From CAYLNH01 sp964384625 (GTDB lineage Bacteria; Verrucomicrobiota; Lentisphaeria; JABSQK01): DNA of 5,949 nucleotides. Below are positions 1-5,943 of this stretch, in pieces. The notes beneath the pieces were generated by a model. It ran no database searches. It was not told where the DNA came from and was given only the letters and a program-made list of their open reading frames with translations. The stretch spans positions 1-5,949 of the forward strand of contig CAYLNH010000359.1 in assembly GCA_964384625.1 (NCBI GenBank). The letters run 5' to 3'. Made by a program: the position numbers and the translations under genes. Every line of letters begins with the position of its first letter. Within the stretch, counting starts at the first letter, position 1.

Positions 1-13
1 CGCCGGCACCCCC

Positions 14-65
14 GCCCATGGCTCCGGATACGGCAAACATGTTTGCCGTATCCGGAGCCATGGGC
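14..65. repeat. Perfect loopless 52-bp palindrome downstream of the operon
   Basis: Bases 14-39 are the exact reverse complement of bases 40-65, with the centre in AAACATGTTT and no spacer. The arms run from GCCCATGGCTCCGG to CCGGAGCCATGGGC. The first outer pair fails (C13 against C66), but bases 1-7 (CGCCGGC) can pair with 64-70 (GCCGGCG) in a competing register. In RNA it would form a very stable hairpin from either strand; as DNA it could extrude a cruciform. No T-run follows it on either strand, so it is not a classical intrinsic terminator, and a good one already lies between it and the operon. It could be a back-up or bidirectional transcription stop, a 3'-end stabiliser, or one copy of a dispersed palindromic element. 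The palindrome itself is certain; its role is not known. Confidence 0.9.
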
Positions 66-85
66 CGGCGCGGCGCCCGGGCGTG

Positions 86-123
86 AAACAAAACGGCCGC
101 GATCCGGTGCGGATCGCGGCCGT
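86..123 (-). terminator. Intrinsic terminator of the operon
   Basis: A perfect 13-bp GC-rich stem (93-105 with 111-123, arm ACGGCCGCGATCC) closes a 5-nt loop at 106-110. Read on the minus strand, the stem is followed at once by TTTTGTTT (93-86). It begins about 20 nt after the TAA of the DUF4340-parvulin gene (143-145). Stem, short loop, U-tract and position all fit a rho-independent terminator for the minus-strand operon. Confidence 0.9.
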
Positions 124-142
124 GATCGTCGTTGAACGCGGC

Positions 143-1543
143 TTACTTTGTGCGCTTGATAATATGGAAGCCGAACGGCGTTTCCACAATATCGCTGACC
201 TCGCCGACCTTGAGTTTCCAGGCGGCGGCTTCGAAGTTCTTGTGCATGGCGCCTTTCTTGAAGGTGCCCAGATCGCCGCCCTTGGTCTTGGAAGGCCCGT
301 CGGAGTTGGCCTCGGCGAGCTTGGCGAAGTCGGCGTCGTCGGCTTTCGCCTGCTGCAGCAGCTCCTCGGCCCGTTTCTTCGCGTCTTCCCTGCTCCGGGT
401 GATCTTGGCGTCGGCGCGATCCGCCCCCTTGTACGAGACAAGGATGTGGCTGGCCGCGATCTCCTCGGGATCATCCGGGTCGGGGATATCCTCAACCAGG
501 TCCTTCTTGGGTTTACACAGCTTCTCCGCGGTCCAGGAGGACAATTCATAGACCCAGCCGGAGTGCTTCTCATTGAACTCCTTGGCCTTGTCCATCGCCT
601 GCAGAACGGCGTCCTTCTTCTCCAGGTCCTCCTTGGACGCGTCGGTCCGGATCTGGGAACTCTGCTGGATCTGCTCGTTGGACGGCCCGATCAGGCGCAG
701 TCGGGTGTAGTGTTTGTCGCCGTCCCCGGCCAGTTGCAGGATGTAGGTCAGGTGGGTGGAAAGCTGGGCGCTGTACATGTTCTTCCACTCGAGTTTCTTT
801 TCGCCTTCCTTCATCACATCGCTGAAGTAAACCGATGACGTCAGCGCTTCGAAGACCGAATCGAGTTCGCTCTGTTTCGGCTGCTTCTTGTCGGGCACAC
901 TGTCCAGGACGACCTTGCCGTCCTTCGGCGTCAGCAGGTATGAGCCGTCCGGCGTACTGACCGATACCTTTTCGATATCTGCCTTGTCGACTTTGATCAG
1001 GTCCGTGTCCATGTAATCGGTCGGGCCTTTGGAGATCCAGACGCTTTCCTTCGAGGCGTACACCGTGTCCTTCGACAACAGCCGGACGTAAACGCCGGAG
1101 CCGCGCTCGCTGTACTTGCCGAGGACGACCGCGATCAGGGGCTTGTCCTTGTCCTCGCCGAAGAACCGGATGACGGTGGCGTCTTCACTGTCTTCTTCGA
1201 CGCCGAGTTCCTCGTGGCTCTTGGCGCTGCCGGAGACTTTCTCGGCGCAACGGATATCCAGGACTTTGGTGATCAGGCCGTTGACCTTTTCGGTGGCGGC
1301 CGGGTAGTTGCTGCGGTCGTCGACGACAAAGGTCTTGTCCCGGCGCGAGAGCGAGACGTCGTTGTCTTTGCTGTCGATGGTGATCTGGCGGATCTTGTTC
1401 AGGTCCAGTCCCTGGATCAGCAGGGCGTCCTTTTCGACGTCGGACTTCTTCGGTTTGCCGGGCCAATACAGAATCCCGGCGACGATGGTCAGCACTGCCG
1501 CGGCAATGCCGAGGGCGATCAATCTGGCATTGGTGATCTTCAT
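143..1543 (-). CDS. Membrane-anchored DUF4340 protein fused to a C-terminal parvulin-type peptidyl-prolyl isomerase
   Basis: 466 aa. Residues 1-6 carry positive charge and 7-27 form one hydrophobic segment, which reads as an uncleaved signal anchor with the rest outside the cytoplasmic membrane. Residues about 35-340 look like DUF4340, a family found beside GldG-type proteins with no defined biochemical role. This part has beta-rich repeats of the type 'IRQITI...VSLSRRDKTFVV' and 'IEKVSVSTPDGSYLLTPKDG'. An acidic linker (348-361, EDIPDPDDPEE) leads to a parvulin/rotamase domain at 362-466, recognisable from ASHILVSYKG (364-373), KGGDLGTFKKGAM (421-433) and TPFGFHIIK (455-463). By comparison with Pin1, H366 and H460 match the two conserved histidines, and M433 and F437 match the proline-pocket residues. 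Gly416 stands where Pin1 has its catalytic Cys. The start is supported by GGAGG at 1552-1556, 8 nt before the ATG. The gene begins 2 nt after the GldG-like stop and is the last of the operon. It probably assists folding or assembly of the exposed parts of the transporter or its cargo; that is inference. Domain calls are strong, function is not. Confidence 0.9.
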   Translation of the reverse strand: MKITNARLIALGIAAAVLTIVAGILYWPGKPKKSDVEKDALLIQGLDLNKIRQITIDSKDNDVSLSRRDKTFVVDDRSNYPAATEKVNGLITKVLDIRCAEKVSGSAKSHEELGVEEDSEDATVIRFFGEDKDKPLIAVVLGKYSERGSGVYVRLLSKDTVYASKESVWISKGPTDYMDTDLIKVDKADIEKVSVSTPDGSYLLTPKDGKVVLDSVPDKKQPKQSELDSVFEALTSSVYFSDVMKEGEKKLEWKNMYSAQLSTHLTYILQLAGDGDKHYTRLRLIGPSNEQIQQSSQIRTDASKEDLEKKDAVLQAMDKAKEFNEKHSGWVYELSSWTAEKLCKPKKDLVEDIPDPDDPEEIAASHILVSYKGADRADAKITRSREDAKKRAEELLQQAKADDADFAKLAEANSDGPSKTKGGDLGTFKKGAMHKNFEAAAWKLKVGEVSDIVETPFGFHIIKRTK

Positions 1544-1545
1544 CG

Positions 1546-3768
1546 TTATGCCCTCCTCGCAGCGTGTTGTCTTCTCTGGATAAACCGAACGGACCCCAGG
1601 ACGATGGCGATGAGCAGAACAAGAAGCGGAGCCGCCAGCATGTTGGCCATTTTGATCCGGCCTTCCACCGCCTCCACGCGTTCGCGGCGTTTGGCCTGGA
1701 GTTTCCGCAGACGTTTGTTCGCTTCGCGAATCTTTTCTTCGACTTCGCGCCGTTTCTTCAGGGCTTCGTTCTGGATCAGCCGCATGTTTTCGCTGGTGGC
1801 GGACTTGCCCAGTTCCTGAAGCTCCTTCTCGTAGTTCTCAATCTCTTCCTGAAGTTTCTTGACCTCCTTGTCGGTCTCTTCCTGGGCCTTGTCCTCAATC
1901 TCTTTGATGACGGTAAACGGCCGCCGGAACTCCGCGCGCGTGCGGATCTTGATCAGATCCTCCGAACCCGACAGGTAGTCGATCGTGTTGAACAGCAGCG
2001 GGGCGTTGTCGCCGGCCTGGGCAAAGCCGTAGAAGGTCTGCTGGTAGGCCATCGGGTCGGTGATCATATCGACGTCGGCAAAGACGACGACAATGGCGCC
2101 TTTCTTGGCGGTCTTCAGATGTTCCCGGGCGGCGTCGGCCGCCTTGCCGGCGTTCGCGTCTTCCTTGCTGCCGCCGGATTTCTGCAGGTCATCGACCTCG
2201 TCGGCGCCGCCGGCCTTGTCGGTGTCCGCGGCGGGCGCGGCGGCGGCATCGGCCTTGTCGGTGTCCGCGGCGGGCGCGGCGGCGGCATCGGCCTTGTCCG
2301 TCTCGTCCGCCGCGTCGTCGGCGCCGTGATCATGGCCGTCATCGTCGTCGGCCGGCGGCGGCATCGGCGGCGGCATCGGCGGCATGCCGCCGGCGCCGGG
2401 GGGCATGCCGCCGGGGCCGGGCGGCGCTTCGGGCGTCGGTTCCGGCGGGCCGTCCGGGAAGTTGGTTTCCATCTTGCCGGTGATCACACAGCCGAGCATC
2501 AGCGCGTCGCTGCCGTCACTGACGCTGTCGCGCACGGTCTTCGGCTGGAACATCCGCAGCTCAAACGGTGACTTGGGTTTCCAGGTTGTGCCGACGTCGG
2601 AGGTGGTAAGCAGCGGGCGGACATCGGTGCCGCGGTCGAGGACCTTGGTCAGTTTGCCGGGGAACAGCATCTTGACGGAGTGCAGGCTGGCGGTGATCAC
2701 CTCGTCCTGCGACAGGACCTCCTCGTTCAGATTGAGATAGGGCAGGATCAGCTCCGGATTCTGATTCTGCTGGACCTGGGCGCGGACGGCGTGCTTGCGG
2801 TCCACGGCGATCTCATCGGTCATCATCTGGACGCCCCAGTTCTCCAGCAAGACGTTGAGGTCGGAGGCGGACTTGTGGTTCATGCCGGCCATCGGATTGC
2901 GCGGGTTCCGCTGCGGCTGGTCGACCAGGCAGTGGGGGTCGGTGAAGACCATCAGCTTGCCGCCGTGCATGACGTACTGGTCGATGGCATACTGCATCTC
3001 CGCGTTGACGTCCTTGGGATGCACCACGATCAGGAAGTCCAGGTCGCCCGGAAGTTCCTTGGCCTTCGACTCGATCCGGACCACTTCATAAGCCTGTTCC
3101 AGATCCTTGGCGATGACCCACGGCTTCTCCGGCCGCCGCCCCGTCATCTGCATCATCTGCATCATGTACGGGGACATCTCCGTGCCCATCACGGGCAATG
3201 ACGAGTAGACGCCGATCTTCTTCTTGTCGCGCTGCACCAGCTGCAGGATGGTCTTCGAGATGTCGTACTCGACCGTCGCTTCCTTCTGCGGTTCGAAGAA
3301 CTCGATGACCTTGTCCTTGCCGAGCTCGGTCTTCGCCACCAGCCCGAAGAAGAACCCTTCGTCTTCGGTCAGTTGAAAGCGGCGCAGGCCGTACTTCAAG
3401 GCTTCTTCCTCTTCGTCGCTGAACGGCCGGGGATCGACGATGGTCAAGCTGATCTTGCCGTCGGCCAGACGGACATATTCGTCCAGCAGATCGCGCACGT
3501 AAAGGTAGTAGTCGTTCCAGTAACGGATCTCATTGCGGCCGCTCTTGGTCGCGCCCGTGCGCGTGTAGTACAGCCGCAGTTCAATCGGCTGGCTCAGCTT
3601 CTCGAGGATCCCCCTGGTCCCGTCCGACAGCGTGTAGAGCTGGTCCTCGGTCAGGTCCGCGAGACGCGCCCGGCCGAGGACGCCCCGGTTGGCCAGGATC
3701 AGGAAACCGGCGGCGCAGACGACGCCGACCAGGATGACGGCAAGGCAGACTTTCAGCAGTTGCTTCAT
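1546..3768 (-). CDS. GldG-like ABC transporter auxiliary protein with disordered Pro/Asp/Ala insert
   Basis: 740 aa. A membrane segment lies at 7-26 and a second at 708-728 followed by RRQHAARRA, so the bulk (27-707) should sit on the outer face between two anchors. Residues about 38-170 match the N-terminal GldG region (LTEDQLYTLSDGTRGILEKL, then PIELRLYYTRTG). Residues about 180-430 and 555-605 match the ABC-transporter auxiliary region (KKIGVYSSLPVMG, DFLIVVHPKD, GGKLMVFTDPH; later GAIVVVFADVDMITDP and LLFNTIDYLSGSEDLIKIRTR). A charged coiled coil runs from about 619 to 705 into the last helix, as in other long GldG homologues. The insert at about 437-548 splits the domain. It is proline/glycine/methionine-rich (441-472), then DDDDGHDHG (474-482), then two exact 13-residue repeats. 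Cys8 and Cys18 do not make a lipobox. The start overlaps the permease stop as ATGA, with GGAGG at 3777-3781, 8 nt upstream. GldG is needed for gliding in Flavobacterium; in most other phyla the role and substrate are unknown. Confidence 0.9.
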   Translation of the reverse strand: MKQLLKVCLAVILVGVVCAAGFLILANRGVLGRARLADLTEDQLYTLSDGTRGILEKLSQPIELRLYYTRTGATKSGRNEIRYWNDYYLYVRDLLDEYVRLADGKISLTIVDPRPFSDEEEEALKYGLRRFQLTEDEGFFFGLVAKTELGKDKVIEFFEPQKEATVEYDISKTILQLVQRDKKKIGVYSSLPVMGTEMSPYMMQMMQMTGRRPEKPWVIAKDLEQAYEVVRIESKAKELPGDLDFLIVVHPKDVNAEMQYAIDQYVMHGGKLMVFTDPHCLVDQPQRNPRNPMAGMNHKSASDLNVLLENWGVQMMTDEIAVDRKHAVRAQVQQNQNPELILPYLNLNEEVLSQDEVITASLHSVKMLFPGKLTKVLDRGTDVRPLLTTSDVGTTWKPKSPFELRMFQPKTVRDSVSDGSDALMLGCVITGKMETNFPDGPPEPTPEAPPGPGGMPPGAGGMPPMPPPMPPPADDDDGHDHGADDAADETDKADAAAAPAADTDKADAAAAPAADTDKAGGADEVDDLQKSGGSKEDANAGKAADAAREHLKTAKKGAIVVVFADVDMITDPMAYQQTFYGFAQAGDNAPLLFNTIDYLSGSEDLIKIRTRAEFRRPFTVIKEIEDKAQEETDKEVKKLQEEIENYEKELQELGKSATSENMRLIQNEALKKRREVEEKIREANKRLRKLQAKRRERVEAVEGRIKMANMLAAPLLVLLIAIVLGSVRFIQRRQHAARRA
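2125..2460 (-). other. Region encoding the low-complexity insert of the GldG-like protein
   Basis: This stretch encodes residues about 437-548. Three compositional blocks follow each other: Pro/Gly/Met-rich (GGMPPGAGGMPPMPPPMPPP), acidic with histidines (DDDDGHDHGADDAADE), and Ala/Asp/Lys repeats (TDKADAAAAPAAD twice). The reading frame stays open throughout. Conserved GldG-type sequence resumes at about 555 with KKGAIVVVFADVD, so this is an in-frame insertion in a surface loop, not a frameshift. It is expected to be disordered. Confidence 0.85.
2212..2298. repeat. 39-bp in-frame tandem repeat, 2.2 copies
   Basis: Bases 2212-2250 and 2251-2289 are identical 39-bp units beginning GGCCTTGTCGGTGTCC. 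The first 9 bases of a third unit follow at 2290-2298 (GGCCTTGTC) before the sequence diverges. The unit encodes 13 residues (TDKADAAAAPAAD on the minus strand), so a gain or loss of units keeps the frame. Complete nucleotide identity, including third codon positions, points to recent duplication. Confidence 0.95.
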
Positions 3769-4571
3769 CGGGCAGCCCTCCGTTGCTCAAGCAGGATAAG
3801 ATTGGCCCACAGCCAACCCGCCGTGCAGACGACGAAGAAAAACAGGTTGCGGACCTCGATCACGCCGCGCTGCAGCGAGGTGAAGTGAATCTGACACGAC
3901 AGCGATTCCATCATGCCGATCAGTACCTTGCCGACACTCAGAATGAAGGCGCTCGGGGCATCCGGTTCGCCGAACGACCGCGCCATGCTGCTCGTGCTGT
4001 TCATGACGATGCTCAGTAGGCTGGGATAGCCGATCATGAAGAACAGCCCGCAGGCGACGACCGCCAGGATGAAGGCGATCACCTGATTCCGCGTCAGTGC
4101 CGAGAAGAACGAACCGATCGCCAGAAAGGCGGCGGCCATCAGGATGCTGCCGAGGTAGCCGCCCACGATCGGGCCGGTATCCGGGTTGCCCAGCTTGTAG
4201 ACGGTGATCACCGTCGGGAACGTCAGCGCCAAGGCGCTGATAAGCACCGTCAGCGCCGCCGCGAACTTGCCCAGCACCGCCTGCGTCGTGGTGATCGGCA
4301 ACGTGAACAGCAGCATGATCGAGTTGCTCTTGCGTTCCTCGGCCCAGAGCCGCATGGCAATGGCCGGGACGAAAAAGATGAACATCCAGGGGATGCCTTC
4401 GAAGAACAGCCGCATGGAGGCCTGGCCGACGTCGAAGAACCGGCGGAAGTAGAACGTGTAGCCGCCGGTCAACAGCAGAAAGATGGTCAGGAAAACGTAG
4501 GCCACGGGCGTCGTGAAATAGCCGCGCAGCTCCCGTTTGAAGACCGCCAGAAAACCTTTGATGAATTCCAT
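3765..4571 (-). CDS. ABC-2 type permease, GldF-like
   Basis: 268 aa integral membrane protein forming the transport channel. About six hydrophobic segments can be seen: 24-40, 60-76, 99-122, 136-158, 163-184 and 240-261. The N-terminus has the amphipathic lead FLAVFKRELRGYFTTPVAYV, typical of this family. The most diagnostic motif is MRLWAEERKSNSIMLLFTLP (73-92), which corresponds to the conserved 'MR-AEE-rxgT-ELL-t-P' loop after the second helix of GldF/NosY-type permeases. A second family mark is FTSLQRGVIEVRNLFFF (230-246) just before the last helix. Length is normal for the family. The ATG overlaps the ATPase stop by one base (TGATG), with GGAGG at 4579-4583, 7 nt upstream, so translation is probably coupled. 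Its own stop overlaps the GldG-like start. It likely works as a dimer, or with the GldG-like protein, on the ATPase; the substrate is unknown. Confidence 0.93.
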   Translation of the reverse strand: MEFIKGFLAVFKRELRGYFTTPVAYVFLTIFLLLTGGYTFYFRRFFDVGQASMRLFFEGIPWMFIFFVPAIAMRLWAEERKSNSIMLLFTLPITTTQAVLGKFAAALTVLISALALTFPTVITVYKLGNPDTGPIVGGYLGSILMAAAFLAIGSFFSALTRNQVIAFILAVVACGLFFMIGYPSLLSIVMNSTSSMARSFGEPDAPSAFILSVGKVLIGMMESLSCQIHFTSLQRGVIEVRNLFFFVVCTAGWLWANLILLEQRRAAR

Positions 4572-5299
4572 CAGGCTACCTCCTGCCGCGGCTTCGTCGT
4601 CAGCTTGCGGAAGACCTCGTCCAGGTCGCCCCCCTCGCTGCGCCGCAGTTCATCCGGTGTCGAGTCGGCGACAATCCGGCCGTCGGCAATCACCACGATG
4701 CGGTTGCAGATGGCATCGACCTCTTCCAGAATATGGGTGGAAATCAGGATGCACTTGTGCTTGGCCATCTTCTTGATCAGTTGCCGGACGTCGTGCTTCT
4801 GGTTCGGGTCGAGCCCGTCGGTGGGTTCGTCGAGCAGCAGGACCTCGGGATCGTGAATCAGGGCCTGGGCCAGACCGACCCGGCGCTGATACCCTTTCGA
4901 AAGCGTCCCGATCAACTGGTGGTAGACATTGTCCACAGCGCACATCTTCACCACCTTGTCGATCGCGTCCCGCCGCGCCTCGCCGCTGATGCCGCGCGCG
5001 TCACAGACGAATTTGAGAAAGGCCTTGACCGACATCTCCTCGTACGCCGGCGCATTCTCGGCGAGGTAGCCGATGCGCTGCCGGACCGCGAGCGACTCGG
5101 TCAGGATGTCTTTGCCAAGTATCTTGGCCGTCCCCCCGTCCGGGGGCATGAAACAGCTCAGCATATTCATCGTGGTGGACTTCCCGGCGCCGTTCGGCCC
5201 GAGAAAACCGAGGACATCTCCTTTGTTGACGTCGAAGCTGACGTCGTCCACAGCCACGATCGGGCCGAACTGCTTGCGCAGCTTCTGGACCTCAATCAT
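4571..5299 (-). CDS. ABC transporter ATP-binding protein, GldA-like
   Basis: 242 aa cytoplasmic ATPase that powers the permease encoded next to it. All nucleotide-binding motifs are present: Walker A GPNGAGKS (34-41), ABC signature LSKGYQRR (133-140), Walker B VLLLDEPT (153-160), D-loop GLDP (162-165) and switch His189 in ISTHILEE. The Q-loop region reads IGYLAENAPAYEEMSV (76-91), with Glu81 where many ABC proteins have Gln. This GYLxE form is usual in the GldA/CcmA/NatA-type exporters. The C-terminal tail (about 205-242) is short, with GGDLDEVFRKLT, again typical of the group. It is the first gene of the operon. The ATG is fixed by a strong GGAGG at 5309-5313, 9 nt upstream. Its TGA overlaps the permease ATG by one base. 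An exporter or membrane-remodelling role is likely from the family; the substrate cannot be read from the sequence. Confidence 0.95.
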   Translation of the reverse strand: MIEVQKLRKQFGPIVAVDDVSFDVNKGDVLGFLGPNGAGKSTTMNMLSCFMPPDGGTAKILGKDILTESLAVRQRIGYLAENAPAYEEMSVKAFLKFVCDARGISGEARRDAIDKVVKMCAVDNVYHQLIGTLSKGYQRRVGLAQALIHDPEVLLLDEPTDGLDPNQKHDVRQLIKKMAKHKCILISTHILEEVDAICNRIVVIADGRIVADSTPDELRRSEGGDLDEVFRKLTTKPRQEVA

Positions 5300-5308
5300 G
5301 CCGGTTTT

Positions 5309-5313
5309 CCTCC
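5309..5313 (-). promoter_or_regulatory. Ribosome binding site of the ABC ATPase gene
   Basis: On the minus strand this reads GGAGG, followed by AAAACCGGC and the ATG at 5299. It is a full match to the Shine-Dalgarno core at 9-nt spacing and decides the start of the first gene of the operon. Confidence 0.85.
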
Positions 5314-5395
5314 GCTATGTGTTTCCAATAAACCGTCGACCCCGTCCTCCCGCCCAGCGCCGAAGGGCGGCGCGAAACAGGGTGTACTCTAACGT

Positions 5396-5425
5396 ATTCG
5401 AGCCTGAATGAAAGCCCCGTTTCAA
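5396..5425 (-). promoter_or_regulatory. Candidate sigma70-like promoter of the operon
   Basis: On the minus strand TTGAAA (5425-5420, five of six matches to TTGACA) is separated by 18 nt from TCGAAT (5401-5396, four of six matches to TATAAT). It lies about 100 nt before the ATPase start, in the only relatively AT-rich stretch near the gene. A shifted alternative -10 is TAGAGT at about 5388-5393. The matches are weak, and the promoter rules of the host are unknown. Confidence 0.3.
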
Positions 5426-5545
5426 AGGATTCCCGGTCCAGGGGGCACGGCCGGGGGGGCGCTAGCAGGCGCAATGCCATGACCCCGCCAGGGAGCAGGA
5501 AGTTCCCGCCCGGCAGCGGGTTTCCCCGGGATCCCCGCCCCCGCC

Positions 5546-5566
5546 GCCCCGGGCTGAGACCGGGGC
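5546..5566. repeat. GC-rich hairpin in the leader
   Basis: Arms GCCCCGG (5546-5552) and CCGGGGC (5560-5566) form a 7-bp stem around a 7-nt loop. No T-run follows on either strand. The surrounding DNA is very GC-rich, so a stem of this length could be chance. Confidence 0.4.
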
Positions 5567-5837
5567 TGTCACAGGCCGGCGGGTAATCCTGACACACCCG
5601 GGACGTTGTTTCACCCACTGCAGAAATCCTCTCTCGAACAACTCCGCCGCAGGATCCACGACGTTTCACTCGCTTCGCATCACGATCTTCACCATTCGCA
5701 GAATGGCTTCTTCCCACTACCCGCTATCCCGCGTTTCATTGGGCGCAGATCAGTTCTGTTGGTCGTTCTCTCGCACCGCGGCAGGACAACGACCTTGGGT
5801 GTGCCGTGGATTCAAGTCACTGACTGATCCTCAACTG

Positions 5838-5856
5838 CCGCAGGTCAAGCCTGCGG
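5838..5856. repeat. Small hairpin next to the large right-end inverted repeat
   Basis: CCGCAGG (5838-5844) and CCTGCGG (5850-5856) form a perfect 7-bp stem with the 5-nt loop TCAAG. It shares bases 5852-5856 with the outer arm of the large structure at 5852-5943, so the two folds exclude each other. Confidence 0.5.
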
Positions 5857-5943
5857 GATGCGAAGGAGGGCAGTAATCGAGGGCTTACCCCTTTTCGTAA
5901 GCCCTCGATTACTGCCCTTCGCGGTCCGCATAGAGATCCCGCA
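5852..5943. repeat. Long nested inverted repeat with 21-bp perfect core stem
   Basis: The core is a perfect 21-bp stem, 5868-5888 with 5897-5917 (arm beginning GGGCAGTAATCGAGG), around the 8-nt loop CCCCTTTTC minus its first base (5889-5896). Beyond a 3-nt bulge (5865-5867) the stem continues for 5 bp (5860-5864 GCGAA with 5918-5922 TTCGC). A further 8-bp pair, TGCGGGAT (5852-5859) with ATCCCGCA (5936-5943), encloses the whole. No U-tract follows on either strand. It could be a processed RNA hairpin, a non-canonical terminator of a neighbouring gene, or a small palindromic mobile element. The pairing is certain; the role is unknown. Confidence 0.88.

Noticed and set aside
1..70. The left palindrome as a fold-back assembly or amplification artefact
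   Set aside because: A fold-back chimera would continue as an inverted copy outward. Here symmetry breaks at C13/C66 and unrelated sequence follows, so a real palindrome is more likely, although reads were not available.
1564..2571. 335-codon open frame on the plus strand, antisense to the GldG-like gene
   Set aside because: It is a mirror of the real gene in GC-rich DNA, with Gly/Arg/Val/His-rich translation of the repeat region and no domain. The minus-strand frame has conserved motifs, an RBS and operon context.
3714..3768. Possible lipoprotein signal in the GldG-like N-terminus (Cys8, Cys18)
   Set aside because: The residues before the cysteines (LLKVC, LVGVVC) do not make a lipobox with Gly/Ala/Ser at -1. 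An uncleaved anchor fits better.
5292..5717. 141-codon open frame on the minus strand overlapping the ATPase start
   Set aside because: The translation is Arg/Gly/Pro-rich with no family resemblance, and it would run over the strong RBS and start of the ATPase gene. No suitable RBS is seen before its start.
5608..5738. Three copies of GTTTCA at 5608, 5663 and 5733 as a possible spaced repeat array
   Set aside because: Only six bases are shared, the spacing is uneven (55 and 70), and the flanks differ; this is not a CRISPR or a clear operator array.
5606..5827. 73-codon plus-strand open frame in the leader
   Set aside because: No clear ribosome binding site, no recognisable motif, and it runs through several inverted repeats.
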